A stretch of 64,000 nt of DNA, from the NCBI GenBank assembly GCA_948567375.1, contig OX419757.1, positions 35,712,001 through 35,776,000 of the forward strand, given 5' to 3'. Numbering within the stretch: position 1 is the stretch's first letter; each line of letters begins with the position of its first letter. The notes beneath the pieces were generated by a model. The model was not told the DNA's origin and ran no database searches. It saw only the letters and a list, made by a program, of their open reading frames with translations. The DNA comes from Lunularia cruciata. Its lineage: Eukaryota; Streptophyta; Marchantiopsida; Lunulariales; Lunulariaceae. A program made the position numbers and the translations under genes. Shown piece by piece: positions 1 to 9,625 of the stretch.

Positions 1-660
1 CTTAGGACTTCTTGCACATGATTCACGTGTTCTACCTCTGTCTTACTATGAATTAAGATATCATCCAAGAACACCACCACAGACTGAACTAATAGTCCAT
101 CCAATACCCGATGCATTTGATCCATGAAGACTATTGGAGCATTAGTGAGTCTGAAAGGTAGAACTCTCCACTCAAAATGCCCATACCTTGTACAAAAGGT
201 AGTCTTTTGCACATCCTCTCTATCAATAGGAATTTGCCAATAGCCGCTGCAAAGATCCAACTTGTAAAAGTAGCATGCCCCACTTAGTTGGTCAAGCAAG
301 TCATTGATCCGAGGCAAGGCATATGCATTCTTCTCGGTTTGCTTATTGAGCCCATGGTATCAATACAAAAATGAAGTCCTCCATCTTTCTTTGGAATAAA
401 TAGTACCGGTGCTCCCTAGGGAGAGGTATTATGAAGTCCTTCTCCAACAACTTTGTAAGTGTTGTTTGCAACTCCTCCAACTTCTTTGGTGAGAGCCAAT
501 AGATTGGTCTACTCCCTAGCAATAACTCGATCTTGAAGGGCATACCTCAATCGGAGGGTAATCCCTTTGGCAGATCATCCAGAAACATGTCTGCAAACTC
601 CTAAACTATCCTATCAACCATTGCTTGATGAGGCTCTTGACCCTCCTTTGATTATTCTGG
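1..660 (-). pseudogene. Reverse transcriptase, N-terminal two thirds (family A)
   Basis: This is the RT of a Ty3/gypsy polyprotein, which copies element RNA into DNA in the virus-like particle. On the minus strand I read the pre-RT segment, a KLEEL-type fingers start, then the palm with LPFRLTNAP and the catalytic box FLDDILI near bases 55-80 (the YxDD equivalent). The segment 343-543 is open; frameshifts near 340 and 545 break the frame. RNase H and integrase would follow beyond base 1. Similarity to the copies at 3340-4130 and 31560-32408 supports the call. Confidence 0.88.
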
Positions 661-689
661 TGCAATCGGCTTGATCCACACCACAAATA

Positions 690-870
690 CAGACTTATCT
701 TCCTTCAAAGCTTGCTCTATGGCTGCTTTACTAACCAACTTCCCCTCTAGGGACTCATCTCTTGTCCAAGCTTGCTCCATGGTTGCCTTCTTGGCAAACT
801 TTGCATCTTGGGACTCCACTCCCTTCAAGGTTTGCCCTATGGTTACCTTCTCAACAAACTTCCCATCTTA
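690..870 (-). repeat. Three 60-bp tandem units in the protease-RT spacer (family A)
   Basis: About three imperfect units of 60 bp, read on the minus strand as 20-residue repeats of the type K-F-V-x-K-A-x-I-E-Q-A-L-E-E. The same spacer repeat is found at 21087-21206 (2 units), 31347-31525 (3 units) and once near 3195-3270, so unit number varies between copies. Confidence 0.75.
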
Positions 871-918
871 GGACTGACTATTCTTAGGTGTCTTACTTAG
901 AGGTGCCAAACAACCTAA

Positions 919-1311
919 TCAAAAATTCCTACCTTGGTGTTGTACTTGAATTTGGCATCGGGTCCAATCAAATTGAACCTTATGACGTTCAAGCCAAGGT
1001 AGACCCATAATGATATCATAGTGTAGAAGTGCCACTGCAAACCTCATACACTCCAAATCCTCCGTCCCAATCTTGAAGGTAACAAAATTCGAGGTGTAAA
1101 ATGCAGAACCCTTTCTACCATCCGCCATCATCAAACTACTTCCAATCACTAGCTTGATAGGAATACCCAATTCCTTTGCTACTTGCATAGACATACAATT
1201 CTCTGAACTTCCAAAATCAACCAAAATCCTACAACCCCGATTAGATATCATACCTTGCAATTGAAGCAAACTTGCATAGGTCGAGCCTTCAATCCCGTTG
1301 GAACTAATCAA
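919..1311 (-). pseudogene. Retropepsin-like aspartic protease (family A)
   Basis: A 130-codon open segment with the layout of a Ty3/gypsy protease. It has an ILVDFGSSEN active-site region (family norm D-S/T-G), then MQVAKELGIP, and near the end DIIMGLPWLERHKVQFDW, the typical I-x-G-x-x-W-L motif. It would cleave the Gag-Pol polyprotein. The second active-site residue is Phe here and also in the copy at 30857-31258. It lies between the gag zinc-knuckle region and the repeat spacer. The start is only the first ATG of the open segment; the real protein was a polyprotein. Confidence 0.85.
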
Positions 1312-1340
1312 GCTCCTAGTAGGTGGCTCAAAATCTCCTA

Positions 1341-2250
1341 CTAGGATTCTTTGTTTCCTTGATCATTTGGTTCCACAAACTCCATCTGGGCAACTTGTCT
1401 AGGTTGCCTATTCCTAAGTGTGAATTCAGCAATGTGATGTCCAACTTGGCGATAATAAATAAAAACCTCCATTTTGTAGCAATCTTTCTCTCTCTGCACC
1501 AAGTGGCCTCCATTGGATAACATCAATCTCCATTGGTGTTGGTTCTTCCACCCGTGCGTATTGTACTGGTAAGCTTGATGTAAGTCAAGGTCAAGACCAA
1601 GTTGTTGCAACCAAGGAATCAAAGTGCTCAGCCAATTGCATGGCTTCTTCTACATTTTGTGGTTCTTGCATGGTCACCTCCAATTTTGTTCTTGACTTCA
1701 AGCCCTGCACAAATCGATCCATAACTTCTCCTTCTTCTATATCTGGAACCCTTTTGAAATTGTGTGATGTAGCCTCTTACGGAGCCAATCTACTTCAACT
1801 CTGCCAATTTATCTCATGCAGCTCGAGTGATATTTATAGTTTGAAATTGACCAAGTATTGCATCCTTTAATTCTATCCATGTCAAGATTTATGCAACAAT
1901 CTGTCGTTTAGCTTGCTCTACTCAAAATTGCCACCAAATTTTTGCCACACCATCCAATTGGCTAAAAGCCAAGAGAATCTAATTATGTTCATCTTGAAGA
2001 TTGGTGGCTTCAAAGTAACATTCGCAATCAAACACCAAATTCTCCACTATGCTCGAAAGATTCTTGCCTTCAAACACCTTGGGTTTTGGAAATCAAATCT
2101 AATATTCTCTATCTTGGATTGGCACTCTCTATATGTTCTCATTGTTGTTGGTCTTGTTCATCCAACAATCGAGTAAGGTGCTTGATTTTTTGCTGCATTG
2201 CAAGGATAACATCCGGTATTGCCGCCATAGCTACTACTCTATCCTACAAC
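1341..2250 (-). pseudogene. Gag capsid/nucleocapsid remnant (family A)
   Basis: Minus-strand gag region, recognised by colinearity with the better-read copy at 19690-20620: a capsid segment with a tryptophan-rich WW region, then a glutamine-rich stretch, then a zinc-knuckle remnant (YYRQVGHHIAEF, in which the first and last Cys are lost). Gag packages element RNA. It is broken by many stops, and only short segments such as 1341-1622 are open. It sits between the primer site at 2487-2498 and the protease, in normal Ty3/gypsy order. Confidence 0.75.
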
Positions 2251-2486
2251 TCCCAATTTATCTAATTGATTAAAACATAGATACAACACATCCACCTTTC
2301 TCCATAAGTGACCATCGGAAGTATCAAGGGTTCCTCAAACAAGATGATCATATGTAGAAAATCCTACCCAAAGCGTGAGGTGATGAATTGTGTCAAGCGG
2401 TGCTTGGGTAATATCTGGACATGAAAATCCCAATGGTTTGGCAGAAGTGGATTTGGTGGTCCATAAATTCCATCCATCCCATTCCT

Positions 2487-2498
2487 ATTTTGATACCA
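2487..2498 (-). other. Primer-binding site (initiator tRNA-Met type)
   Basis: The reverse complement reads TGGTATCAAAAT, matching the first eight bases of the tRNA-Met primer site (TGGTATCAGAGC). It lies one base inside the LTR end at 2500. Confidence 0.8.
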
Positions 2499-2741
2499 AT
2501 GTAAAAGATCAAGACCGAGGAGAGAAATAGGAGAATGGAAACTCACATTGGGACACTTGAATGTGGGAAAAACTCCTAATGCCTAGCATGAGCTTTGGCT
2601 TTGGTATTTATAGGTAGCATACAAGGCCATTGAGAAGCTTCCTCAAGCTGCTTTCTTAGAGTGCAAGCCAAGTTAACTAGGAAGCTTCTCAAGAAGCTTT
2701 CTTCTAGAAGCCACCTACTTGGCGTGCAAGCTAAGCTAATT

Positions 2742-2761
2742 GGAAGCTTCTAGAAGCTTCC
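2742..2761 (-). promoter_or_regulatory. Perfect four-unit heat-shock element in the LTR
   Basis: The 20-bp palindrome GGAAGCTTCTAGAAGCTTCC is four consecutive alternating pentamers nGAAn/nTTCn, the consensus for trimeric heat-shock factor. It lies upstream of the LTR TATA box. The identical 20-mer occurs at 19155-19174. The function is inferred. Confidence 0.6.
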
Positions 2762-2830
2762 TTCTAGAAGCTACTTACTTGAGGTGCAAGCTAAACTAGC
2801 CGGGAAGCTTCCCAAGAAGCTTCCTAGATA

Positions 2831-2846
2831 CTTCCAGAATATTCTA
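2831..2846 (-). promoter_or_regulatory. Three-unit heat-shock element near the LTR start
   Basis: TTC, GAA and TTC at exact 5-bp spacing (CTTCCAGAATATTCTA). A GAATATTC-type element is kept at the matching place in the other family A LTRs (19071-19087, 16770-16784, 49624-49640, and two units at 6461-6468). Confidence 0.55.
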
Positions 2847-2914
2847 GGCTAATTTATCTTATGTGCTACTTCGTAAGCCCGACTAACTTCATCATTAAAC
2901 TCCATATTGTTACA

Positions 2915-3140
2915 CTTATCAAATTGATATTAGGTAGCATATTGATGATAGTGGATGGTAAAAAGAGTCCCATATTTCATACTTCACATCTTATTGTATT
3001 CAAGATTAGGAAGGAATATTAAAAGTGTATGAAATTTATTCTAGCTCATCCATATTATGATATCATTCCAGGCCTTCCTTGGCTTGAACGCCATAAGATT
3101 CAATTTGATTGGGTCAGATAATAAATTCAAGTATAACACC
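2915..3140 (+). pseudogene. Protease C-terminal remnant (family A)
   Basis: It continues the retropepsin frame of family A. The GIP-x-K-L, R-L-M-M-V-D-G and GLPWLERHK-type motifs can be followed (the last near 3070-3105) despite stops. The N-terminal half is cut off by the insertion at 2914. It is matched by the fuller copies at 20671-21020 and 30857-31258. Confidence 0.75.
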
Positions 3141-3339
3141 AAGGTAAAAATTATCAATTAGGTTGTCTAGCACCTTTGAGTAACACCTATAAATAATCAA
3201 TTCCAAGATGGTTTAGTAGTTGTAGAGTAAGCTTTAGAGAAAGATATTCTTATTTTTGAAGTGTGGATCTATCTTATTGCACAAGGAGAATCTGATGAGG
3301 ATCAAAACCTTCATCAAGCAATGACTGATCAAATAGTTT

Positions 3340-4130
3340 AAGAGTTTATAGATATGTTTCCAGATGATCTCTTGAGGGGGTTATCCTTTGATCATGGTAT
3401 GCCCATCAAGATCAAACTATTGCCAAGTAGAACTCAAGTGAGTAGACCAATCTATATCCTCTCATTGAAGGAGTTAGAAGAACTTAGACAACATTGACTT
3501 TATTAATAGAGAAGGATTTCATATGATATAAAACATCTCCTTGGAGAGCACTTGTACTCTTTGTACTAAAGACGGATGGAAGACTTCAATTTTTTATTAA
3601 CTATCATGGTCTTAATAAAAAAACAATGAAGAATGCATATCTATTACCTTGAATTGATGACTTGTTGGACTCATTAAGTGGAGCAAGATACTTTTACAAG
3701 TTAATTGTTAAAATGGCTATTTGTAGATTCCCATTGATAGGAAAGATTTGCAATAGACTACCTTTCATTCAAGATATGAGTATTTTCAATAAAGAATTTT
3801 ACCTTTTGGACTCACTAATGCTCTAACCAATTTCATAGATCCAATGCATTAGGTGTTGGATGGGCTATTGGATTGATATTTTGTAATATTCTTGGATGAT
3901 ATTTTAATTTACAACAAGATAGAGGTAAAACATAGGAATCATGTATAACAAATCCTAAGATGACTATGGCAATAGAATTTTTATTGCAAGAAGTCAAAGT
4001 GTACCTTTGAGTAGAAGGAAGTAACCTTCTTGGGTCATAAAGTCTCATTAAAGGAGATCAAGATAGAAGAGGAGAAATTCAAGACCATTACCAATTGGTC
4101 TACTACTAAGGATACCATGGAAGTTTGAGC
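3340..4130 (+). pseudogene. Reverse transcriptase (family A)
   Basis: Colinear with the RT copies at 1-660 and 31560-32160: pre-RT segment, then fingers and palm, with the catalytic region (VFLDDILIYN-like, near 3888-3915), the MRLW...KCTF segment and the thumb (FLGHKVS, near 4030). Several stops and small indels break it. It is recognised by family similarity in shifting frames. Confidence 0.78.
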
Positions 4131-4239
4131 ATATAAATGTGTGGCACTTGCTAAGCATTTATATGCCAATAACCAATAGTTCATCCAATACTATGCTCAT
4201 GTAGCTGCACTATTGACCAATCTCTTAAAGAACATATCA

Positions 4240-4900
4240 ACCTTTTAATGGACCACCAAGTACAAAGAAGCATTCAAGAAATTGAAGCATATGGTGTCTT
4301 CATCCTCCAACCATATGATCCTCAACTACCTTGTGTGCTTGATTTTGGATACTTCTATATTTACCATTGGAGCAATGTTACAAAAAGAATTTTTGAATGG
4401 CTTACTTCCTATTTCCTTTGTGTCTTGCCGACTAAACACAATAGAGAATAATTATTTTGCCTCAAATTGAGAATAATTGGCAATGGTATATACCACAAAG
4501 GTATAGAGACATTATCTCTTAGGGAAACAAATGATAATGCAAATCAATCACAAACCTTTATTGTAGACCTCACATTTGGAACATATGAACAGTTGACATC
4601 ATGATGGGAATAACAACTCCAATTGTTTGATTTTAAGCTAGAATACAAATTTGGTAGATTGTATATCATTCTTGATGCACTATCCCAACATTGTGATTGG
4701 AAGATTCTCCTTGAATTTCCCATGATAGCAGCAATCACTATGGTGTCAACCAACTCAAATGTATGCATAGAGTTCAAGACTACTTTACAACAAGACCCCT
4801 TCTTTCAGTTGGTGCAAAGTTGCCTTGTAGTTCCCGACAAGGAGTACAACAATTTTTCCATCAAGAAGAACCTTCTACTTTGTGAAAATTAGAGCTATGT
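4240..4900 (+). pseudogene. RNase H and integrase N-terminal spacer (family A)
   Basis: RNase H-like remnant of the Ty3/gypsy polyprotein (removes the RNA strand during replication). I read LKHMVSSS, then QPYDPQLP, a DTSIFTIGAML region around the first catalytic Asp, and FDFKLEYKFGRLYIILDALSQ near 4623-4690, the end of the RNase H/tether segment. 4623-4892 is open for 89 codons. It has multiple stops. Integrase follows. Confidence 0.75.
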
Positions 4901-5620
4901 TCCAACTATGTGTGACCTCCAACTTATGCGGCTTCAAAAAGCCTATAACTTACCAATCACTAGTTATTTGGGGGTGGATAAAACCTTGAGCACCCTCCAA
5001 TGTCAATGGTAGTGGTCGAATATGGCACAAGAAGTTCTCAAGGTCAAGTTTTTTTATCTTGTGAGAGTTGCCAAAGCAACAAGATAGCAACTAAAAACTA
5101 AATGTACTACTTCAACCACTTCCTATTCTAGTTGCTCAATGAGAACATGTAAGTCTCAACCTTATCACATCCTTTCTCAAAATGGATCAAAGCCATATTG
5201 CCATTGTGGTAGTATTTGTTGATAAACATGGCAAGTAGATTCACTTAGCACCCACCATGGATACCATGGATGCTTTATTGCTAGCCAAGATCTACTTTGA
5301 GATTGTCTTCAAGCACCATGGGATGCCAAAGGTTCTCATCTCAAATTATGACCCTCAATTCAGTGGCAAATTTTGGCAAATGCACTTCAAGCTCCTTGGT
5401 ATCAAGTTTGATTTGTCTACGGCCTATCATCTTCAAACTAATGGGCAAACTGAATGTACTAATTGCACCTTGGAAAATATTTTTTGTGCCTTTATCAACA
5501 TTTACCATACCAATTGAGATGCTTATCTTATGGCTATCTTATGTTTATTTACAATAATTCCAAGTAGGCAAGCATTGGATTCTCTCCCTTCTTCCTTAAT
5601 TTTGGCCAAGAGTCAATTTT
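4900..5620 (+). pseudogene. Integrase, zinc-binding and catalytic domains (family A)
   Basis: The zinc-binding region is near 4915-5100 (GVDKTL and a Cys-containing tail). The catalytic core at 5257-5517 reads KHHGMPKVLIS, then DPQFSGKFW, LSTAYHLQTNGQTE and LENI, the normal end of a DDE integrase core. The first Asp of the DPQF motif is preceded by Asn-Tyr instead of Asp-Arg, and the N-terminal part of the core is frameshifted. Integrase inserts element DNA into the genome. Inactive here. Confidence 0.82.
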
Positions 5621-5639
5621 CTAGATTCCCTTCTTGCTC

Positions 5640-6200
5640 CCTTGCAGTCTCATATTCCTAATACTTCCACCTTCTTTTTTACAATCCTTACAACAAGCTA
5701 AGTTTCATCTTTTTATTGCTCAAAATAAACAAAAGAAATATGTTGATCAACATCATCCTAATCTCACCTTTCAACTAGGTGATAAGGTCATAATTTATTT
5801 TAGTAACCTTTTTTCCCACTTGATACTCAAGTTTGTAAACTTACTCCTAATTGGATAGGTCCCTTTGATGTTACTCACATCTTTTCTCTAGTTGTCTATC
5901 TTGCCTTACCTAGTCATATGCAGATATATCTTGTCTTATATATTTCAAAGTTAAAACTCTTTGTTTCTTATCCATCTTCCTTTTCTACTCATGTCCAATC
6001 CCTTCCTCATCTCACCCCTATCAATGATCATGAGGAACATGAAGCTGATCATATAATTGCATGTTGTGGTATCCAACATGGTTGCCAACCACACAAAGAA
6101 TATAAGGTTGTTAGGAAAGGCTATCCTCTTCATGATGCCACATGGGAATCTCTTTCCATCTCCACAATGCACAAAATGCCATATAGGAGTTTGAAGGTTC
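5640..6200 (+). pseudogene. Integrase C-terminal region with chromodomain (family A)
   Basis: The basic stretch with HLFIAQNKQKKYVDQHH and FQLGDKVII is the integrase C-terminal domain. It is followed (5990-6190) by a chromodomain with the conserved EYKVVRKGYPLHDATWE core. Chromodomains at the integrase end define chromoviruses and are thought to direct insertion to histone-marked chromatin. One aromatic-cage Trp position reads Arg (VRKG for V-x-W-K-G). The open segment 5918-6259 runs into the LTR. Confidence 0.85.
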
Positions 6201-6240
6201 CATGTTTAAGAGGACATCACCAACTAGCAATAAGGGAATA

Positions 6241-6776
6241 TGTAATAATATGGAGTTAGTAGACTAGTTAGAAGTGTAAGCCAAATATAGCAAAAGAAAG
6301 TAGAACTAGTCTAAGAATGATTTATAAGCAATAAGACCCATGTTACCTTTTTTTTCTCTCCCTTGTACGGCTTGATGGGGTCTTCACATCCTTTGTTTTT
6401 CCTACATGGTTGCCTTTTTGTACTAGAATCCTTTACAAGCAATGAGGAAGCTTGTGGGTAGAATATTCTAAAAGCACCCATGGAGCTTCTTGGTGAGAAG
6501 CTTCTAAGAACTTTCCAAGGGTAGAGTAACTTGTATACCAAGCTAACAGCTAGCTTAGCTTGTACACCAAATAAGCAATTAACTTAGCTTGCACTCCAAG
6601 TAAGACAACTCCGTGATGAAACCTTCCTTGGAAGTTGGTTGGGAGTCTTGTACCTAGGTTACTTATAAATACCCAAGCCAAGCTCAAGCAATTGGAGTTT
6701 CCCTTACTTGAGTGTTTCTAATATGACTTTCCATTCTAAACTTCCCTTTTCTTATTTCTCTCATTGGTCTTTTACA
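6241..6776 (+). repeat. 3' LTR, family A (536 bp)
   Basis: It starts TGTAATAATATGGAG and ends TCTTTTACA. It is longer than the 415-bp LTRs because of extra sequence around 6320-6440, including a block shared in reverse with 27570-27630. It keeps the GAATATTC element (6461-6468) and a downstream TATA-like TTATAAATACC. Confidence 0.88.
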
Positions 6777-7081
6777 CTAGTGCATCTAGACCCATACCCT
6801 TATTTTCTCATTAGTAGTAACTAGTGAATGGTGGTGTTGCTTGTTAGACTTATGGTGGACTCACCACAAGAGAAAGTACACCTAGAGTTGCTAGCATGAT
6901 ACATTTGGAGCCCCATAGGAAGCTTACAAACAATGTGACCATTACCATAGATTTGGCATACTAGTGATCAATGGTTTGACCTCCACCCATGGTTACAAAG
7001 TGGTATGGTTGTTACGGTAAGTTGTAGAGGAGCTCTAAATCATAGAGTGTGAGGTGGTAGAGGACCCACACTTGGTAGGGG
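6777..7081. other. Unassigned spacer between A LTR and gap
   Basis: About 300 bp with no long ORF and no match I can see to LTRs or pol of families A-C. It is the flank of the A element, cut off by the gap. Confidence 0.6.
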
Positions 7082-7281
7082 NNNNNNNNNNNNNNNNNNN
7101 NNNNNNNNNNNNNNNNNNNNNNNNNNNNNNNNNNNNNNNNNNNNNNNNNNNNNNNNNNNNNNNNNNNNNNNNNNNNNNNNNNNNNNNNNNNNNNNNNNNN
7201 NNNNNNNNNNNNNNNNNNNNNNNNNNNNNNNNNNNNNNNNNNNNNNNNNNNNNNNNNNNNNNNNNNNNNNNNNNNNNNNNN
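7082..7281. other. Assembly gap (200 N)
   Basis: Exactly 200 N. A gap-spanning open frame here is an artefact. The missing bases should include most of the 3' LTR of the minus B element, because only its last 160 bp follow the gap. Confidence 0.99.
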
Positions 7282-7441
7282 AAGGTTCTCCAAGTCTATT
7301 TTGATTTTTGCCTTATTAGTAGAAGTACTCTTTTGGTGATACTTATGTCTTATCTATTTTGACCATCATGTATAACATCATTCTAGATGTTACCAAACCG
7401 AATTTCACATCTAGATCATATGGCTAGCTCTTGGTATTATG
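7282..7441 (-). repeat. 3' LTR, family B, partial
   Basis: It matches 10200-10358 nearly base for base. It ends in the sequence TTGGTATTA, the reverse of the LTR start, followed by ACCTCCCTCCTTTT, the complement of the polypurine tract. The remainder lies in the gap. Confidence 0.85.
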
Positions 7442-7454
7442 GACCTCCCTCCTT

Positions 7455-7637
7455 TTAAGACTCGACATCCTCGTTGTGCAATTGTTGCTCAAATGCTTGC
7501 ACCAACACCAGTGCATGTGCCAAATTGGCAACGAGCTCCCAAGTTGCTTCATAGAGGGGATAACCTTTCCATTGTACTAGATAGTCCACCCGCGGATGGC
7601 AAGTACCACGCATGCATTTTTGGAGAATCCGCTCCAC
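7455..7637 (-). pseudogene. Chromodomain at the end of family B integrase
   Basis: The open 60-codon segment contains PRVDYLVQWKGYPLYEATWE, a well-kept chromodomain core with the aromatic residues Y, W and W. It is followed by an acidic or glutamine-rich tail and a stop just before the purine tract, the expected polyprotein terminus. It is expected to read methylated histone H3 and guide integration. Of the chromodomains in this window it is the best preserved. Confidence 0.88.
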
Positions 7638-7639
7638 CT

Positions 7640-8780
7640 CATATTCCTCTATGCCATCAATGAGTGTCGGACAAGGTCAAATGTTTGTGTGGAATGACCT
7701 TGGCCTGATTGGGGAGCATATAAGCATAGTAGTGAGACATGGAACACTGGATAGATCTTCATGTGTGGTGGTAGCTCAAGGTGATAGGCCACAACGCCAA
7801 TGCGACAAAGAATCAAGAAAGGCCCAATACAATGAGGTCTGAGCTTATGAGGTCTAACTAATGTGAGGTTGGTTGTCGATAGCTACACTTGATCCCCGAC
7901 ATTGAACTCCCTGTGCTTACGGTGTGCATTAGCATACTGCTTCTGTTGATTTTGTGCAATCTGTAATCTGTGCTTGGCGCTCTCCACACCTTGTTGGATT
8001 CTAGAAACAAATGTGTTGACTGCATCGACCTTGGTAGCCACTGGATGGATCTTCATCAAGCTAGAAGGTGTGAAGGGATGCTCACCATACATGAGGAAGA
8101 ACGGAGTGACTTGGGTGGAGGCATTCATTGAATTGTTGTAAGCAAATTCCACCAACGGGAGTAGGGTGTCCCACCTCTCTTGCTCTTCTAAGGTGAAGCC
8201 GCGTAACATGTCTTCAATCGTGCAATTAGCCCGCTCTCTTTAGCCATCTGTTTGTGGGTGGTAAGCTGTGGACATGGCCAACTTGGTTTTGAAGAAACCA
8301 AAGAGTGTTTGCCAAAACAAACTGGTGAATTGGGTACCTCTATCAGTGATGAGTACTCTAGACAAGCCATGGTGAGCAAAGACTGCATCTAAGTATAATT
8401 GAGCTAGTTGTGGAGCAGTCACTTCCTTGGTGGTAGGGCGTACATGAATCATTTTGCTAAGCCGATGCACAAAGACCACAATGGAGTCAAACCCTCAGGT
8501 GGTCTTGGGTAATTCACATACGAGATCCATACTCACTTGTTCCCAACGTTGGGTAGGAGTGGGGAGAGGTTGAAGGAGCCCTACAGGAGCTTGATTAGAA
8601 GCTTTGTTCTATTGACAAAGTAGGCAGCTATGCAGGTAGTCCATCACGTCGTTGCTCATCTTGGGCCAATAGTTATGGCGCTTGATTGCATCCAAGGTCT
8701 TGTCCACTCCGACATGAGCTGCAATGGCCAAATCATGGCATTTTGCTAGAATGGTGGTGCGTAATTCTGGGACATTTGGG
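7640..8780 (-). pseudogene. Integrase (family B), nearly complete
   Basis: From the N-terminal side (right): a zinc-binding HHCC domain at about 8590-8760 (HVGVDKTL, NYWPKMSN, CLLCQ); then the DDE core, with SIVVFVHRLSKM after the first Asp near 8500, HHGLSRVLITDRGTQF with the second Asp, and AYHPQTDG then ANCTIED with the Glu; then the C-terminal region with AYNNSMNAST and VGDQV. The two open segments 8240-8479 and 7883-8209 cover the core, joined by one stop/indel near 8235. Compared with other copies it is little decayed. Confidence 0.9.
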
Positions 8781-8839
8781 ATCCATAATCTGCCATCCCA
8801 AAAGGTGAGTCCTTGGGTGCAGGTGACATCTTTGGATGA

Positions 8840-9455
8840 TTGCGCTTCTACAATCTATGGATCAGTTTTTGTAGCAGCCAGAATCTCAAGCCAAAATTAA
8901 TGGTTAATCTTAACCTCTTCCACCAAGTTGTTTGTCATTGGCATGCAAGTGAATGCATCTGCAAGTTGCTTCTTACCTTCCACGTAGGTGATTGTCATGT
9001 TGAAGTGTTCATCACTCTGCCCACCAAATTTGGCGACAAGATAGATCCTTCTGCATCTTGAGGTAGACTAGAGGTTTGTGGTATGTCTCTACTACAAATG
9101 CCTTCTCGCCCAGATAGTGCTTCCAATGCTTGGTTGTGAGAACGATGGCCAGCTCTTCTCATTCTGTGGTGTGGTAGTTGCGCTCTGCCGGTAACAACTT
9201 TTGAGAGAAATATGTAATTGGATGCCATTTGTCATGCCACTCTTGTTGTAAGACTGCTCCTATTGCTACGCCTGATACATCTATAGCCAACTTGATTGGA
9301 CGTTTTGGGTCATACCACTTCAAGATTGGTGCATGTAGTAGGGCAGCCTTCAATTCTTGAAAGGCCAACTCTTGTGCACTTCCCCATGTCCACTTCTTCC
9401 CCTTGCCAAGTAGTGCCATTAAAGGCTATGCAACCTTGAAGAAGTCCTTGACAAA
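8840..9455 (-). pseudogene. RNase H (family B)
   Basis: The open segment 9159-9419 reads MALLGKGKKWTW, ILKWYDPKRPIKLAIDVSG (first catalytic Asp), IGAVLQQEWH and SQKLLPAERNYHTTE. After one stop comes EELAIV...KHWKHYLGEKAF with the second acidic residue. It lies directly after RT in this family, but RT is deleted: the upstream end at about 9455 is fused to the 5' leader. Confidence 0.88.
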
Positions 9456-9612
9456 TCTATGAAATTGTCCTCCCGGCGCATCCATCCTATTCGCTCTTTA
9501 AAGTCCTTCCTAAGTCTAGTAATTACTCTATATTCTCCACCTCAAATTACTCAGTTTTAGTAGTTTGTGCTATTCCAAGAGGGGTGATCCACTCTCTTGG
9601 ACTAAAACACTC
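9456..9612 (-). other. 5' leader of family B fused to RNase H (deletion junction)
   Basis: This is the untranslated leader between primer site and gag, very similar to 30705-30852 and 43094-43240. In other copies the leader's GGAGGACAATTTC continues into gag; here it continues into the RT/RNase H boundary. The deletion removes gag, protease and RT (compare 43240-46200). Confidence 0.75.
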
Positions 9613-9624
9613 GCTCTGATACCA
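9613..9624 (-). other. Primer-binding site (tRNA-Met type), family B
   Basis: The reverse complement is exactly TGGTATCAGAGC, one base inside the LTR end. Confidence 0.9.
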
Positions 9625-9625
9625 T

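Larger units (their letters stand above)
1..2914 (-). mobile_element. Family A Ty3/gypsy retrotransposon, 5' part (LTR, gag, protease, RT), minus strand
   Basis: Read on the minus strand, this runs from a 5' LTR (2500-2914) and tRNA-Met-type primer site through gag, protease and a repeat spacer into reverse transcriptase, which leaves the window at base 1. The outer LTR end (TGT...ACA) is sharp at 2914. The next bases continue, on the plus strand, the protease of another family A element, so this copy inserted into a relative in opposite orientation. Its 3' half and second LTR lie outside the window, so the target duplication cannot be tested here. Several stops and frameshifts make it non-autonomous. 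Confidence 0.9.
2500..2914 (-). repeat. 5' LTR, family A (415 bp)
   Basis: On the minus strand it starts TGTAACAATATGGAG and ends TTTTACA before the primer site. It has the same length (415 bp) as the LTR at 19012-19426. It contains a TATA box (TATAAATACC on the minus strand, near 2606-2616), and upstream of that three diverged tandem units of about 60 bp rich in GAAGCTTC and TTCTAGAA, which form heat-shock elements. Confidence 0.92.
2915..6776 (+). mobile_element. Family A Ty3/gypsy retrotransposon, 3' part (protease to 3' LTR), plus strand
   Basis: This starts in mid-protease exactly at the outer end of the minus A element, so the two form a nested pair. In order: protease tail, spacer, RT, RNase H, integrase, chromodomain and a 3' LTR (6241-6776). 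Its gag and 5' LTR should lie to the left of the window. All domains carry stops. Confidence 0.88.

Noticed and set aside
2640-2820. The AAGCTT-rich LTR repeats as mere simple-sequence expansion.
   Set aside because: Not fully excluded, but the exact 5-bp GAA/TTC phase and its retention in five LTRs fit heat-shock elements better, so they are kept as a finding.
7012-7362. Open frames spanning the run of N on both strands.
   Set aside because: Most of their codons are unknown bases. They are artefacts of the assembly gap.
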